Shown: one piece after another, positions 42,216 to 57,100 of the stretch
How positions within the stretch are numbered: position 1 is the stretch's first letter
How the letters are laid out: each line of letters begins with the position of its first letter
Assembly (NCBI RefSeq): GCF_000002075.1
Contig: NW_004797363.1
Location: 1,465,376-1,529,375 of the forward strand
Reading direction: 5' to 3'
DNA from: Aplysia californica
Lineage: Eukaryota > Mollusca > Gastropoda > Aplysiida > Aplysiidae
Length of the DNA stretch: 64,000 nt
Program-made: the position numbers and the translations under genes
The notes under the pieces: model-generated
The model's input: the letters and a program-made list of their open reading frames with translations, nothing else
What the model was told of the DNA's origin: nothing
The model's database searches: none

Positions 42216-45137
42216 TGGGTGTGTTTGTGAGTGTATGTGTGTGTTTGTCACAGTTTGTGTTTGTGGGTGTGTGTGTGTATGTGTGTGTGCGGGCGTGTGA
42301 GTGTATGAATGCATGCGTGTGTATGTGTGTGCACTAATGAATGCATGAAATAAAGAAAAGATGGACGCAGAGCAGACACAAAATAAAATAGAAGAAGCGA
42401 TACAGAAACATAAGGCCAGAAAATGAATTTATTGCAAAAGATGTTCAATATAACATGTAAAAACGAAAATAACTGAGAAAGACACAGACGGCAAGCAAGC
42501 AAAAGGCAAACTCACTTGATCAACCATTTGAACTGTTCAGGATCATCGGAAGACCCATAGTCTGTGATCCATGCATGACCGATCGTAAACTTGTGAAATC
42601 TCAACATGTCAAGTACTCTGGGAAATCAACATAAAGCCAACAATTGGCAATAATTTAGTCTTCAGAGCCATCAAAACTGCAATATCAAAATTCTTTACAG
42701 GAATAGGATCTACTACATAACACTGAAGTAATGGCCCTTCAGGACAGAGAAATAGATTAAATTAACATAATCACATAAAATCAGTGCATCCAACCAGAGA
42801 TATTTTTTTTCCAGGTTAGACAATAACAATGACTTTCTAACATTAACTTAATCCCTTCTGATGGACAATATTATTATGCAGGGTTCATACTGAGCAACAG
42901 ATTTTTTCCCCGAGACTTTTCCAAGAGTTTTCAAGACCGGATTTCTTTTTTCCAAGACAAATAACGTGTCATTTTGGAAGAAAGTTTTCATTCAGCACGC
43001 AAAAATATATACAGTCGAGGTCTTCTAAACTTCAAGGAAATATTTTTACAAAAGATCAAGTTAAAATTTTGTTTTTCCAAGACCTTTCCAAGAATTTTAC
43101 CAATTTCCAAAAATTCCAAGAGTTTCCCATGTCTTGGAAAATAGAAACAAAATTCCAAGAGTTTTCCCGTTTTCCAAGACCCGTACCAACCCTGGTTATG
43201 CCCACAAAATCAGTGGATAAGATTTTTTTTTTTTTAAAGTCTGAACTAAAATCTGACAACCGAGCTTTAGTTTAGTGCAGGTTTGTCCCACACATACAAC
43301 CAGCGGGTCGATCCTTCATATCATATTTCCCTCTGTTGCTCCAGTCTGCCTATCTTCTGTGTTTAGCTATGGCCTATGAGACCACTCCCAGACTACAGTT
43401 TATTGCCGAGCCTGTTTATCATTACACACATACCCAAGCAACATCACTTTGTATCAACTTATGAACATTGGCCTGAGAATACTATAAACCAAAAGTACCC
43501 TGCAAAGATATAATTAGAGCAAAAATTAAACTACTCACTACTAGCGAATGTAGATTCGCTGAAAATGCAATAAAAAGAAAAGCAATCTGTAGATTAGGAG
43601 TCAAGGATGAGAACTCAATTACTTGAAAGAAAAATAGTGTGCACAAATTCAACGCACTTGTCATCCCTATTATTAGCTTATTTAACCATTTAGCTCCAGG
43701 AGATTTGCCCTGATGAATGCCCCACATCCCAGGAAAAAGGAGATAATCCTCTAAAAGTACTATATGTTTTTAAACAATTCATTTACAAAAAATCTTAACA
43801 AAATGATCAAGGAAAAACACAACCATATAAGCAAAGAATACAGCTTCCAACGAAACTGTTTCCTTTGTGGTACAGTATGGGCAAGTTACTTATTTGTGTC
43901 TATAGTTGTAACTATCAGGTTTTCATTCATTATCCACCAAATTCGTCAAATAAATTTTAAAAAACAAAAAACACTCCTCTTGAGAATTAAAAATACATTA
44001 TTACTGTAGCACAAGAAATGAATGTTCAATGTGTCTTTGTAGGCTATTTTGTTTGGTAGAGATCACATCACAGGCTGAATTTTTAAGCATTTTCAAAATT
44101 TACTTGGATTTGTCTAAAGTTAAACTTCATTGTACCCTCCATTTCATCATATTTTACTTTAAAAATTCACAAATTCATTATTTCTGGGTCAATTTAAACC
44201 ACTCAAAAACTCAACGAAAGAACAACTACACTTTTTACTATGTCACCTTGTTTTTCTAGTCAATTCTAATTGGACCTTCTTCCTAGACCTCATAGAAATG
44301 CATACTGCGGCAGTGTCCCATGTTCAGTAACTGAAACGTGCAAGGTGCGAATCAAAAGACTCCACCGCTACCCCGTTAAAGGTACTAAATGGTTAAAAGA
44401 TGGTTACTTGACAGAGGTTACAAAAAAAAACAAGCAAATTTAATGAAAGCGCTTACCCAACTTGAGCAATGCCACCCGCAAACAGATCCGGTCTCTGGTT
44501 CAAACATGCGCCCACCAAGAGCCCTCCATTGGAGCCACCGTTGATGACAAGCCTGGACAGAGAGAGAAAACAGGGTCAACAACCTCGGAGATGTTGAGGA
44601 TATGTTTTACGGTTTCAGTAAGAGTTTAACAGCACATGCAACCCCATTATTGAGTTCCACTTGCCCATTTGACCGTATGTACTTGCGAGTGCCGAAAAAC
44701 TCTTACCAAACTATGGAAACAACTCAGGTTATTTAATTAAGTGCAAAAAGATTACAGGTGTTACCAGAGTGTAACAAACGCAAAAAAGAAGGAGGAGGAG
44801 TGATAAAGGAAATAGCTGTTTGATAAGAAAGGGTCAAACTACACCAGAACATTCACGAACCCCCCCACAGTTGAGTATAACAGGTCAAGTGACATTCAGC
44901 CAATAAATAAATACAACTCATGCAGACAAGCCAGTAGAAAGAACTGTCAACAAACTCACTAAAAAGTCATAGTTGAGGAAGCACAAGGAATGAGTTTTTA
45001 AGTGGCTATATAAAAAGTGTTGAGCACAAAACACAAAAAATCACTAAACTAATCAATATGGCCAAACGAGAGGGAAAAAATTGATTCCTTCGATTTCATT
45101 ATTTTAATGAGTGCCTGGTTTCACCACGATGCTTCTC

Positions 45138-45190
<53 letters not shown>

Positions 45191-48100
45191 TAGCTGAGAT
45201 GACTTTCAGTATTTCACTTAGGTGATAGTCTAGGTACTCATATAATCATCTGTAATTAGTGGCTGTAGAGTCTAAGGTCTGCATAGCAACAGTAGGAGGA
45301 GCTTCAAGGCAATAGGTAAAAAAGTCAAAGGATATCAAAACCCATCTGGCGAGGAACTCACTTTTTGCTGGAGGTGTAGCCCTGGGCTACGAGGTACTCA
45401 GCTGCTGACTGAAAATCATTGAAGCAGTTCTGTTTGTTGCCCAGGGAGCCATCTTTATGCCAGGTCTCTCCATACTCTCTGGGAAGGAAAAAGCAATCAC
45501 TTAAAGAGTACTGGTTGTAAAGCGCACATAGCATGTGGTAGGGAGGGGATATCGCCGGTGTCGCAAGCAATCCATTTAAATGTGTCAGGACGCGGTGGAA
45601 TCAGGCGTTTGTCAATTTTTCGGCATGTGGAGTTATTGGTAACATCTGAATCTGATTTATTTGCCTTGCTTCTAATGAAATAAATATTCATTATCTTGAA
45701 TAAAACTCAAGATATTTTCAATCGAAGGAAGCAAGGTCGCCTGGTTTCAGCACTGAAATTAGCTAGAAAATGGCTGCCAAAGTTTGGCAACTCCAATACC
45801 TAAAGAGTCTTTGAAAACTGAAAAATGACATATTTTGAGCCTTTAATCAATGTTTTTCAATAAGATTCACATGGGAATGTGTTTTTATATGTACATAAAA
45901 GGTCTTGGGTCAAAAAACAAAAATTTGAAAAATAAATTGTGAAACTAGAGGAATATGCCGATATATTCGATGTCATTATTTTGACGAGCGCCTGATTTCA
46001 CCACGATGCCTCACAAATTCTGTTCGGGTACTTTTTACACGAGAGACAAAAAACAGGGTTTTTCTGGTCGTTCCCATCAGGAATCATGTAAAACAAGAAC
46101 ATTGTTGGCCTTGACCTAAGCATTAAACTGCATTTTGGTGACACTGAAAAGTGCATTTTTGATAAAGCTTTGGGAGGGCGTAAAAATAAAAAATTCTCAA
46201 AATTTTAATTTAAGAGGATTGCGGTGATATGCACCATTATTATGTAAATGCATGAATAATTATCAATATTTTTTTCAGAGGGAAACAAGTGTTATGTAGT
46301 CATAAACTCAAGCCACTAAAAAATAAGCAGTAAAACAAACTCTAAAAAGTGATTTAGGTGCAAACGTTCTATGACATTGGCAAATGTAGACATAAAGGTA
46401 GACAGTCGTTATCAAACGTGATGGAGACTATGTTAAGAAAAAGAAATTCAATCCATAGGTACTGCCCTTCATTTTAAGGTATGATAGTTGCAATTGCTTT
46501 CTTTTGTTCTTGAAGTAAAAATGTCATGACGCAGTAGAACCAGGCGCTCGTCAATTTTGGGGCATATGGAGTTATAGGTATCATCTTAAAGCCTGTCCAT
46601 TTGCCTCGCTTCATATGAAAAAAATATCCATTTATCTTAAATACAAGTCAAGATATTGGCAATTGAAGGGAAGGAGGTGGGAGTCGCCTGGTTTCAGAGG
46701 TAAAATTAGTTTGAAAATTGCCACCAAAGTTGAGTTACTTCCTTAGCTTGAGAGTCTGTGGAAACTGAAAACTTACATCTTTTATGCCTTTACTCAACGT
46801 TTTTTAGTACACTACACACAGAGATGTATTCTTTAAAGGGCAAGAAAGGTGCTGAGCCAAAAACAAAAATTCGATATAAACATTCCCAAACCTGTGGAAA
46901 AATGCCAGTTTCTTCACTTTCATTATTTTGACGAGCGCCTGATTTCCCCAAGTTGTTTCACAAATGAACTTGCCTAACCTTTTGACAATCCCTCGTATAA
47001 AGTTATTTCAGAGATGTAACCTCTTAGACATATGTCTCCAGTATCTCCTAGGACATAGGCAAGGGGATGGAAAGCCATAATTGTCCGGGCTGAGCTTCAT
47101 TTATTTTGTTGAGATTTGTGACGGACTTTTGACGATTGTGGAAATAACATTCAACAACAAAGTACAGTCACGAAAATGAAAGTGTAAGCACAAAATGGCC
47201 TAAACCAAAAAGTGTTTTTTTTGTGGTCATATTTATTCATAAAAGGAAACTGTACACAGATTTAAAGCTTTTTTTTTTACTCCCTTTCCTGTACCCCTCC
47301 CTAATCTACAGCCGATGAATTGGCCAACACACTTCACAGCGGGCACCACTGTCAGATAATCTGCCAATGCAGAGTTCATAGGTCAACATACCCTCCTCCT
47401 CTGATGTTGGCCAAAGCGTAAACACCACCAAGATGCTGTAGGAACACCACGCGGGACGGAGAGAAGGATGGGGTGATGGAGATGCTGAATCCTCCATAGC
47501 CATACAGTAAGGTTGGGTTGTTGCCATCTTTTTTTAAACCCTAAAGAGATGGAGGGAAAAGCAACCCATGAACATGAAAAGATTAGACAACTTAAACATA
47601 TAAATCTTTGACAACAGCGGCCTTCTTTTTTTTCTTTGTCTTCTCAATCATCTTTAAATGGACATCCCAGTCTTTTGTGTGAAGGCTGCTGTTCACCACC
47701 GGCCCTCTAGACTCCTTGCCTAGAGTTGGGCCAATATTTCCTTCCAAGTGCTTTATGTATTGGGCTGGTTTGAAATAAATGATTTGGTAATAGGTTAATG
47801 CTTTTGAGGACTGTAGCCCTTCTGTTTAGAGTGGCACAGAAATAGTAGTTTTAAAGCTCCTTTGAACACTGTTGTCAAACAAATTGAGACTATGAGCTCT
47901 AATGACCAAATTGCAAGATGTAATATTATGAGATGCTGTACAAATTTTTGTAGAAGTACCAAAAACAAATTGAAACAAATGAGGTTTTCAGATGTACTCT
48001 TTATCATCTATATCCAAATAAACGAGAACAAAAGAAAAAAAATACTTCATCCCAACCTCCTCATTTTTTGTTAGTTTCAGGATATAAAATTAAAGGCACA

Positions 48101-51100
48101 ACATTTTTTTTTCTTTTTACCATCTAGCAGAACATACAGACTGAAATTTGAACGAGTTGAGAAAAAAAAACGAAAATGGTTAACTTTGGCTTCTCCACTG
48201 TTGTTTAAAAAAGGCTAACAAATAACTTGATTTGCTTAGAGCAACTGTCGTGCCTTTCATTTTGCTACAGCTGCCTTTAAATAAAAGGGTAAAAAACTGC
48301 AGTCAGATGTAGACAAACTATCTAACAACAAAGCGTAGGATTACAAAGAAATAACCTTTCATACTAGGAAGGTCTATAATTTCTCTTCCTCTATGGATAT
48401 TACAGTTCATGATAGATAAAAAATAACTAGAAGGTATTATAAACCAAACAAAACCATCTTGCATTTTCTTCAAGGAGAAAGCAAAAGTAAAGACGTTGAT
48501 CACCTTTTTGTGTACTATAAACATTGGTATTTTGGTGCCATCGGTACTCTTGAAGAACACCTGCTCTGTCTCAAACAGACTGGCATCGAATCCCTGTACT
48601 GTGATTTCTCTGAAAACCTGCATAAGAGAGCAAGACATCTGTTGCAGTCAAGAGGACACTAAGCAGTAACGGCTACACATAGAAGCAGGATGACAAATTA
48701 ATCACCTATACAACCCTGTCACGCCTCTCTCCCCCACCCCTTCACAAGTTCCATATGTGAGGCAGCATGGTGAAATCAGGCGCTCGTCAAAATAATCAAA
48801 GTGAAGAAACTAGCATTTTTCTGCAGGTTTGTGAATTTTTATTGATCTTTTGTTTTTTGGCTCAACACCTTTCAAGCCCATTAAAAAACACATTTCTGTG
48901 AGGATTTAGCCGAAAAACTTTGATAAAAGGCACAAAAAATGTAGTTTTTCAGTTTCCACGGACTCTCAGGCTAATGAAAAATAACTCATCTTTGGCGGCC
49001 ATTTTCTCACAAATTTTATCTCTGAAACGAGGTGACCCCCACCTCCTCCATTCGTAATTTAAATATCTCGACTTGTATTCTTCAAGATAAATGGATTTTT
49101 AAAAATCCAAAGCAAGACAAATGAACAATCTTCAAGATGATATCAATAACTCTACATGTGTCACAACACAGTGGAATCAGGTGCTTGTCAATTTTGGGGC
49201 ATGTGGAGTTATTGGTATCATCTCAAAGCCTGTTCATTTGTCTTGCTTTCGATGAAAAAATACCCATCTATCTTAAATAGAAGTCGACATATTCGTGATT
49301 TAAGAAGGTGGGGGGTCACCTGGTTTTGAAAGTAATGTTTGCAAGAAAATGGCCACCAAAATCTGGTAACTTCAAAAGCTTGAGAGTCATTGAAAACTTA
49401 AAATTTACACATTTTGTGCTTTTAATGAATGTGTTTCTGTAAAATTAAAAAATAAATGTGATGTTACATGGCGTAAAAGGTGTTGAGCCAATCAAACAAC
49501 AAAAATTCCATAAAAATTGCCAAACTTGCAGAAAAGTGACTATTTCTTCCATTTTATTATTTTGATGAGCGCCTGATTTCATCACGAAGCCTCACATATT
49601 TAATTTCTCTGACAAGATGCAGCAGCAAAATTTCTAGAACTTTCTACATTATTATCATGGTCAGTCATGTATTAAAAGCAAGTCAGAGAGATAACTGCAA
49701 ACATCATGCCAGGCAGCTTACAACTTACAAAAGACAGCAATAGTAAGTCTAAAAAAAATAAAAGGAGCAGACTACACCAAAGCAATTAAAAACCATCGTC
49801 AGACTGTGAGCTTAAGTAAATGCTTACATTGCATACATCCACAATAAAATGAATGAATGAATTGTCTTCTTAATTTTAGTAAGAGTTTTACGGCACTTGC
49901 AATACAAAAAGGTCATATAAGTGCCGAAGAATAGATTACGTTTTGCAAGAGTAACATACACAAAAAAGGAGGAGGAGAGATAATAGACAGATGTTAGATA
50001 GAAAAGAGCAAACAACACCAGAGCACCCGCCAAAAACCCATGAACTGTGTTCAAGAAATTGTAATCCCTGAAAAGTTTCTAAAAAGGTATATTTGTTTGA
50101 CTTAAAGAACTAAAGAGATGCTCACTGACACAACAATGGCCATTTAGTGCTTGGAAAAAGAAAGACTAATAGAGAGAAACAACTAAGGGGGAGTAAAGAA
50201 GTAGGACTCATCAGCAGTACCCTCCATCTACCCACCCCCCAAAAAAGGATACACTGGTACTGAAGCTGTTGAAAATATAGCTCACCTTGGGCTGGTAGTC
50301 CCGTCCTGACATATCGCAGTGATAGATGACTCCTGGTGTGAGGAAGGACAAGAACTGGTAGAATATCTCAGTGCCCTTCTTCTTCCCGGAGAAGCCAGCC
50401 ACACTGCCCACATTCAAGGGGAACTGGTAATTTTGTTTCCCAGAGGCCAGGTCATAGACATACAGCTCGTTCTGAAGGACAAAAACGCCAACTTTTCAAA
50501 ACCAAAAAACAGACTCTACGAAAACAGACTCTATGTACGTGGCGGGTCAAGATGATGGGCATTGGACAAGTAACCCTCTCTCCAGACCCATCGCACACGC
50601 TTTTCTACAAGTACATGCAATAAATTCAAAATATTCCAAGCAGACCTGAAACAATAATGCCAGAGGTCTCTCCCATAGCCTTATGGGCTTTGTTCTCATT
50701 ACTATTTGCAAATCTTCTTTTAAAAGTTCATAATTTTTCTTCTGCATCAGCAAGTCCATAAGGTGCAATACCAGAAAACAAAGAATACACATTTTCTGAC
50801 ACAATAACAAACTAGCGTTCTCAGAGCCTAAAAAACCCCGTACTAAACACAATCTTTACGTACTGGTTAGCATCTATGTACACACATTGCAAAAATTCTC
50901 CAGTGCAGTAGATTTAAATTTACCATCTCTCCCTTGACTAGAGCTTTGAGACCTTGTTTCTATTTCAATTTACTCTTGACTGTCAAAAACATAAATATCT
51001 CTCCTTTATATAAAAACTGATACTGTTTTCTTATTGAGAGCTAAACAAAATGATTCATTGCTATTGTCCAGAAACTCAAATGAGACAATTTTTCCCCCTA

Positions 51101-54100
51101 AAAAAAGAAAGACAACATCTAAAGGTAATGGCAAGCTATAGGGAAGAAGAAAGGGGGGGGGGGGCGGGGGGCATTACGGTTCATTACCTTGACATCCCGA
51201 AGGTAACAGAGGACAAGTCGGTCGTTATTGACACATGTGGCCCACTCTAAGACAGCACTGGCGTCCTCCTCCACCAGTGTTTTCCAGTTCTCCTGAGGGG
51301 GAAACATTTTTAAAAAATGACATTACTTGTATTCAGTACTACTACCACTACTAATAATAAAAACGAAATGCATTTTTAGAGCCCTTACTCCCGTGTACAT
51401 ACAGTTCTAGGCCCTTTACATCAATCAAAGTACAAAACAACTATGAAAAACAAACATTTGTTCATACATACGGAAAAATGATACATACACACACACATAC
51501 TGAAGAAAGGTTTTAAAAAGCAGATAGGGGAAAATGGTTGGAAAGGGAAGAGGGTGTCAGGATTGAGTTCTGAAGGTGGATGAGAGGTGAGTGATGATTC
51601 TGTCTGGTCATGGAAACTATGGGGCAGGTTGTAACAAGGACAATCCACAATCCACAAGGAATATAAGAGGAAAAGGGGCAAGTCTGAGAGACTGGGGGGA
51701 ACAAAAGTTTTTTACTTAAGCCTTTGTGAGAGATTTACAGACAGAACTATCAACACAAATGGGTGTCAAAGTTTAGAGGTGACAAGAGAGTAACATAAAA
51801 GAAGGAGGAAAGATAAGGACCACAGACGTTTGACAGGAAAATGGAGCAGAACACACCAGAGCGCTTGCCGACCACCAATAGAGTAAAAGTAAGGTGGCAG
51901 CAGGAAAGGAAAACCTTGAACAGCCAGTGTGTATTCATAAGAGCAAAAATGATGAAAGGCAGGACCGACCATTCGTGGAAGGGTTATTCCAACTTACAGG
52001 TTCTGGTTTGGTGAGGTCAATATTGATCAGTTTGTAGTTTGGAGCTTTCAGGTTGGTCTTGAAAGTGAACACTGGTCCCTCATTGGTGATGTACTGAAAC
52101 AAACAGAGAATATCATTGGTGTTATTCACAAACCAGCCACATGCAGAAAGGCAAATTTTACAGGAGGGACAAAAAAAAACTGATTATTGTTAAAACGCGC
52201 AGCACAATCTTACATATTTCTATACAGAAAGTAAAGTTATAAGTGACGGGACCAAATTTTAATACTACTTGATTTTTCTTAAATACCACAACCGATAGTT
52301 TTATTTCGCATGTAGTCGGTTAAGAGATGACAAAAAATGTGCAGCACAATGCAGGTGGCCGGTTCTCTGCACTAAGCCAGTTTGAGCATGACACTTTTGC
52401 ACACAGCCGTGACATGAGAAGTCATGTAGACAGGCGAAGCTGTGTGCTACTGTTCGCTGTCATAATTAAGTATAGATCTATATGGGCGATGACGAGTCGT
52501 AGTATTTAAACTAATATCTTAACGAAAGCCGACTGGTTAAAACAAATGCTTTAGATTGACAAGTCCGGTGCTTTGACTTGACCCTTTGCCAGTAAATTAA
52601 TTAACCCTAATGGTTGAGAGTAAGCCAGGTTACTAAGAGGTGTGGGTTCAAACTTTGTTGCCTGTCGATTCATAATGGGGACTTTGTATTTAACATTCTA
52701 GCAGCCCTCTCGCCTTATATTTGACATTATATGACCAGTGCTAGGAGAACTCGTCAACCCCGTGTCTGAAGGCCAATACTGTGAACTTGTGAAAGGGTGG
52801 ATTAAACGCCCTATCAACACTATTAGGTTATATAAGAGGAGGGGTGGGGTGGGGCGCTATATCTGCGCGTGTGGAAATTTAGCTGGACTACGTGAAATAT
52901 CCCAATGAGGCAATGTGTCAGGTCATTATTTTTATTACTTGAATTGTCGATAAGATGACGTCTATGTGTTTACAAAAATATCAAACAAAACCCCAAACTA
53001 AAGTTGTTTAAAAAGTCAGGGCAAGACTTTTTAAAAGTATTTGTTTGAGAAACCTCCAGTTTTGTTTGATATTCTCCAAGAGCAGGGCCTTGGTTTGGCA
53101 CACATTGGTCTTTTCTAATTTGGATCTGGGGGGTTATGGGGTCGATTCTCGGCTGAATTATAATAAGATTTAAAATTTGGTCACTTTGCATCTAAATGTT
53201 CAGGGCATGGTTGAAAGACTATAGTAACCGGTATTGTTTGATTGTGCCTAGGTGGGGTTCATTTCTTCCTGTGCATTTAACTTTCATCATTTCTCACTCT
53301 TGAGTTCCTGTATAATTATAATAAACAATGAAACAGTATAATAAGCTACATAGACACAAAGATCACATGAATTCAATGATTAGGAGTCTCTACTTTCCCT
53401 ATCAGCATTGTACGGAGCTTGTCAGTTGACTGAGCATGGTAAAATGGATCGTTTTCAACTGGCATGACCTCTTGCACCGTTTGTACATGTTAGTATTTCT
53501 CCTTTTTTCATTTTCCTGGAGTTATTGTAGAGAGGTGTTGGGTCAAGCAGCTCCCACTTTGGTTGGTTTGACCTCTTGGAAGAATTTGGTGGGGCTCACC
53601 TCCGTGACTCATCAGGATACACCTCTAGTCCGTAACCAAAGGGTCCCTGACTCTCCTGCTGGGTTAGATGGATGCCAGGTCAGAAATGTTCGTAAAATCC
53701 TGAAAGTCACTGGTGTTGCAGAGATTTCACATGGTATGGATGGGGTTTCAGATTGATGACAGTGTTTTATGGATGTACTGGGCTGACACAAAGGCAGGGG
53801 AGTTCTTCAACCGCCTCTCGATACAACTGAGCTCGGAAACCCACTTTCCTTTGTAAGATGCCCCGTTTCTAGTATTCTTTTTGGTATTTCCAATCATCAC
53901 TGTATAAGAGGTACTTCTGGTAGTCAGGATTTCTTTCAAAAAGATTAATATGTGCGATGCAAATTTGTTCGTCATGAGGGACCTTCTGTCTCTGTTAGAA
54001 GAAGTCCATCACATCGTTCGTAGCAAAGTTGTAGGACGTGAAATGATGCACCGCCATTTTAATCTTGTAATACAGAGAAGACGCCTTGCTTCTTAGTGCC

Positions 54101-57100
54101 AAAGGAACAGCTTGCATGTCCATTCAACACCAAAGTGTTTGTCATCTTCACCTAAGGATTTGATGATTTCTTGTCGGTTGTGGTTTTATGTGTTCTTTCT
54201 TTGTGCTTTCAATGTTTCAACCAAACTTGTTCATCCACGTTGCAGCAGGAACAACCGCAGCAACACAAGAAGAAGAAGAAGAAGAAGAAGAAGAAGAAGA
54301 AGAAGAAGAAGAAGAAGAAAAAGAAGAAGAAGAAAAAGAAGAAGAAGAAAAAGAAGAAGAAGTAGAGAGCTTGTCGAGTCAATCATGTTCTTATGACCAG
54401 ATACATAATAAATTAATTAACAAATTTAATCTAGTAAATCGAATCATACTTAGGAAAACAAGTCACTTAATTGTGGACTATAATTAATATTAAATATTTC
54501 GATGAACACGGATTAAAATTTAAAAGTCTGTCTAGTCCAAGAAAAAAACAATTTTGTATGGAACGTGGGGGTGATGCGCGGCGCCGAAGCATGTGGCTGG
54601 TTTGGATGACGCATTGCGATACATGTCAAGACGGCCTGCTGAAACCGAAACAGCTACATACATGATCGGTTGGGCCATGACACTTTTTCCCCAGCTGCAA
54701 GTGTCCATATTGGAAAGTCTCAATTAAAAACATATTTCTAGATTTTTTCGAACCTCATATTTAATTTATTTATTGGTGACATGTAGGCCTACCATGCCAT
54801 TTACTATTCATTGAGCAAATAAAACAAAATTGAAATTTTTGCATGTAGCCGCTTTGTGCATGACACCAACGATATACACCATATTACATCAACATTAAGA
54901 ATATCTGGGACTTGATAAACTGATTGTCTATATTCTATGTTGACATTTAATTAGAAAAGCGGAAGACAACACACAATTGAGGGTATAGCCCTAGCCATAT
55001 TTTTATCTAGAAGGAGTGACCGTCCTATACATTAAGACATTTTGTAATTGAAAGTGTACTTGAAAGTGAACAAACACAAGCAAGGGAATGCCAAAATCCA
55101 GATCTTTCGTCTTGGAATATTATTCTCCAAATAATTTTTGGAGGAAAAGAAGAAAAAAAAACACACAAAAAACACAAAAACAAAAAAACAAAAAATTAAA
55201 GAAAAATAGAGGGCTGCAAGCATGTTTCAGCCATCAACAAAATAAAAAACAAGTAATCTCACTTACATATTTGTAATACGGTCATGAATTGTCTACTGTC
55301 CTGAAATATCAAGGATAAATGTAAACCAAACAAAGGCAGGGTGAAAACAGGTCTTGGCCGACTCATCATTGTTGAGTTAATTTAAAAAACCCCACAAACC
55401 TGATATTCTGCATCAAAATTGTCCACAATTTTCACGTACGGCAGGATTCCTGAAAAAAATAGCAAAAAAAAAAAAAGGAACAGTTGTTAGTGTATTTGAA
55501 CATTTCCAAAAACAAACAAACAACAACTCATGTTTACATTTCACAATCCCATACAAGATGGCATTGTAGCGAGTGGACAATGCCTAATTAAATGTATTTT
55601 TTAATACCTATGGGACCAGTCTCATATTTGACTTTCAGTTCCCCAGGATTGGAGCTGCCACCCACTTTCTGGACCATGCGAGATAGGTGTTATTCTAATA
55701 TGAATACCTCAGTCCCCCGGTAAAGTTATAAACATGAAACTTCCACCAAACCGTTAAGGATATATTTCCTTGAGCTAAAACATAATTTTATTTCTATAAT
55801 ATTTTGGTTGGAGTCATTTAGATGCAATCAATTACACAAGGATAAGTTTTTGTCCAGAGTCAGTTCCTAACAAGGGGCTCTCGTGACCTGGAGGTGTTTG
55901 CCTCTCATTCAAAGGTCCCGGGTTCAACACTTCTCTAAAATTGTCTCCTTTCACCTCCTATCCTGCTCTCTATCAATGTTCTGTCATCTGCTTTCGGCTC
56001 CACTTTCTGCCCCCACCCGCTCATCTCTCAGCCCCCTCCTCTGCGCTCCTGACTCTTTCTGCAGCCTTTCTACTGCTACTCCTTGGCTCCTTCTTACTTG
56101 CAACACACCCCTGATCTTCTGGTAGGAAATATTCACACCTAGCCTTCTCGGACAAGGGTAAGAAATCTCGGAGGCCATGTGTGCAAGTTGCAAACATTAA
56201 AGATTCCTTGGTGGTCTAAAATCGATAAGAGTAGGCTTCGGCAACTACCCGGGCAAAATTCAAAATTTTCTACAAACTGAAAATACTTATTGTCTCGCAC
56301 ACTCGTAAGACCTTATGCAGTTGAGAGTGCCGTAAAACACCAGAAAGAAAAAAAAAGTTCTTAACATGGATTACAGACAAGACCTTAGACCTCCTTGCCC
56401 TTCAATCAATGATAACTAGTTCCAGATCTATCTTTTAATACTTTCTTTTCGATTTGAAGATTCTTGATCCAAATAATCAAGGTCATTCCTAAGATAAAAG
56501 AACAGCTTCAAAGCGTACATATTACATCTTCAAATCAAATTCACCACTACCTTGAACAAGAATTTTCAAGAAATAGATCTAGGTTTGTGCAGGGCAGAAA
56601 TAGGCAATACCAAATTTGCTCTCCAAAGAAACAAAAGGGTGTTGATGCACAAAGCTTCCCTTTGTTTATATGTTCTAGATATTCATGCGCACTACTCGCT
56701 ATTGAGGAGGGGAAAAAATGGCCTAAATTTTGGTATGCACTGTGATTGGGTTGACTTTATGAATAGACAAGAGAAACAATCCGCAGTGTCCACTCAGAAA
56801 ATCAATTTTCTCACGCATATGGGGGATTATGCAATATACCTCATATTAAAAAAAGTCTTTAAAAATGTATTTTAAGTGAAAAAAACCTCAAATCCTAGTA
56901 GACATCGACATATTAATGGCTAAAGAATCCATTTTTAATGAAAATCAGTTTTTGTCAAAAATTATATTTTTGACCTTTGAAGCCTGATATCACGGAAGAA
57001 CAAATGCTTCAATTGGTATCTTTCACCAGGCTCACATATGTCTGAGGAAACATTGACACGCCTTTGTATAGATCTAGGTCATTTCGCTAGCGAGTATACC

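Noticed and set aside
53436-53756. 106-codon frame starting with a hydrophobic segment
   Set aside because: No splice context, no recognisable domain and no relation to neighbouring PREP exons.
54112-54487. Lys-, Glu- and Arg-rich frames
   Set aside because: Translation of an AAG microsatellite.
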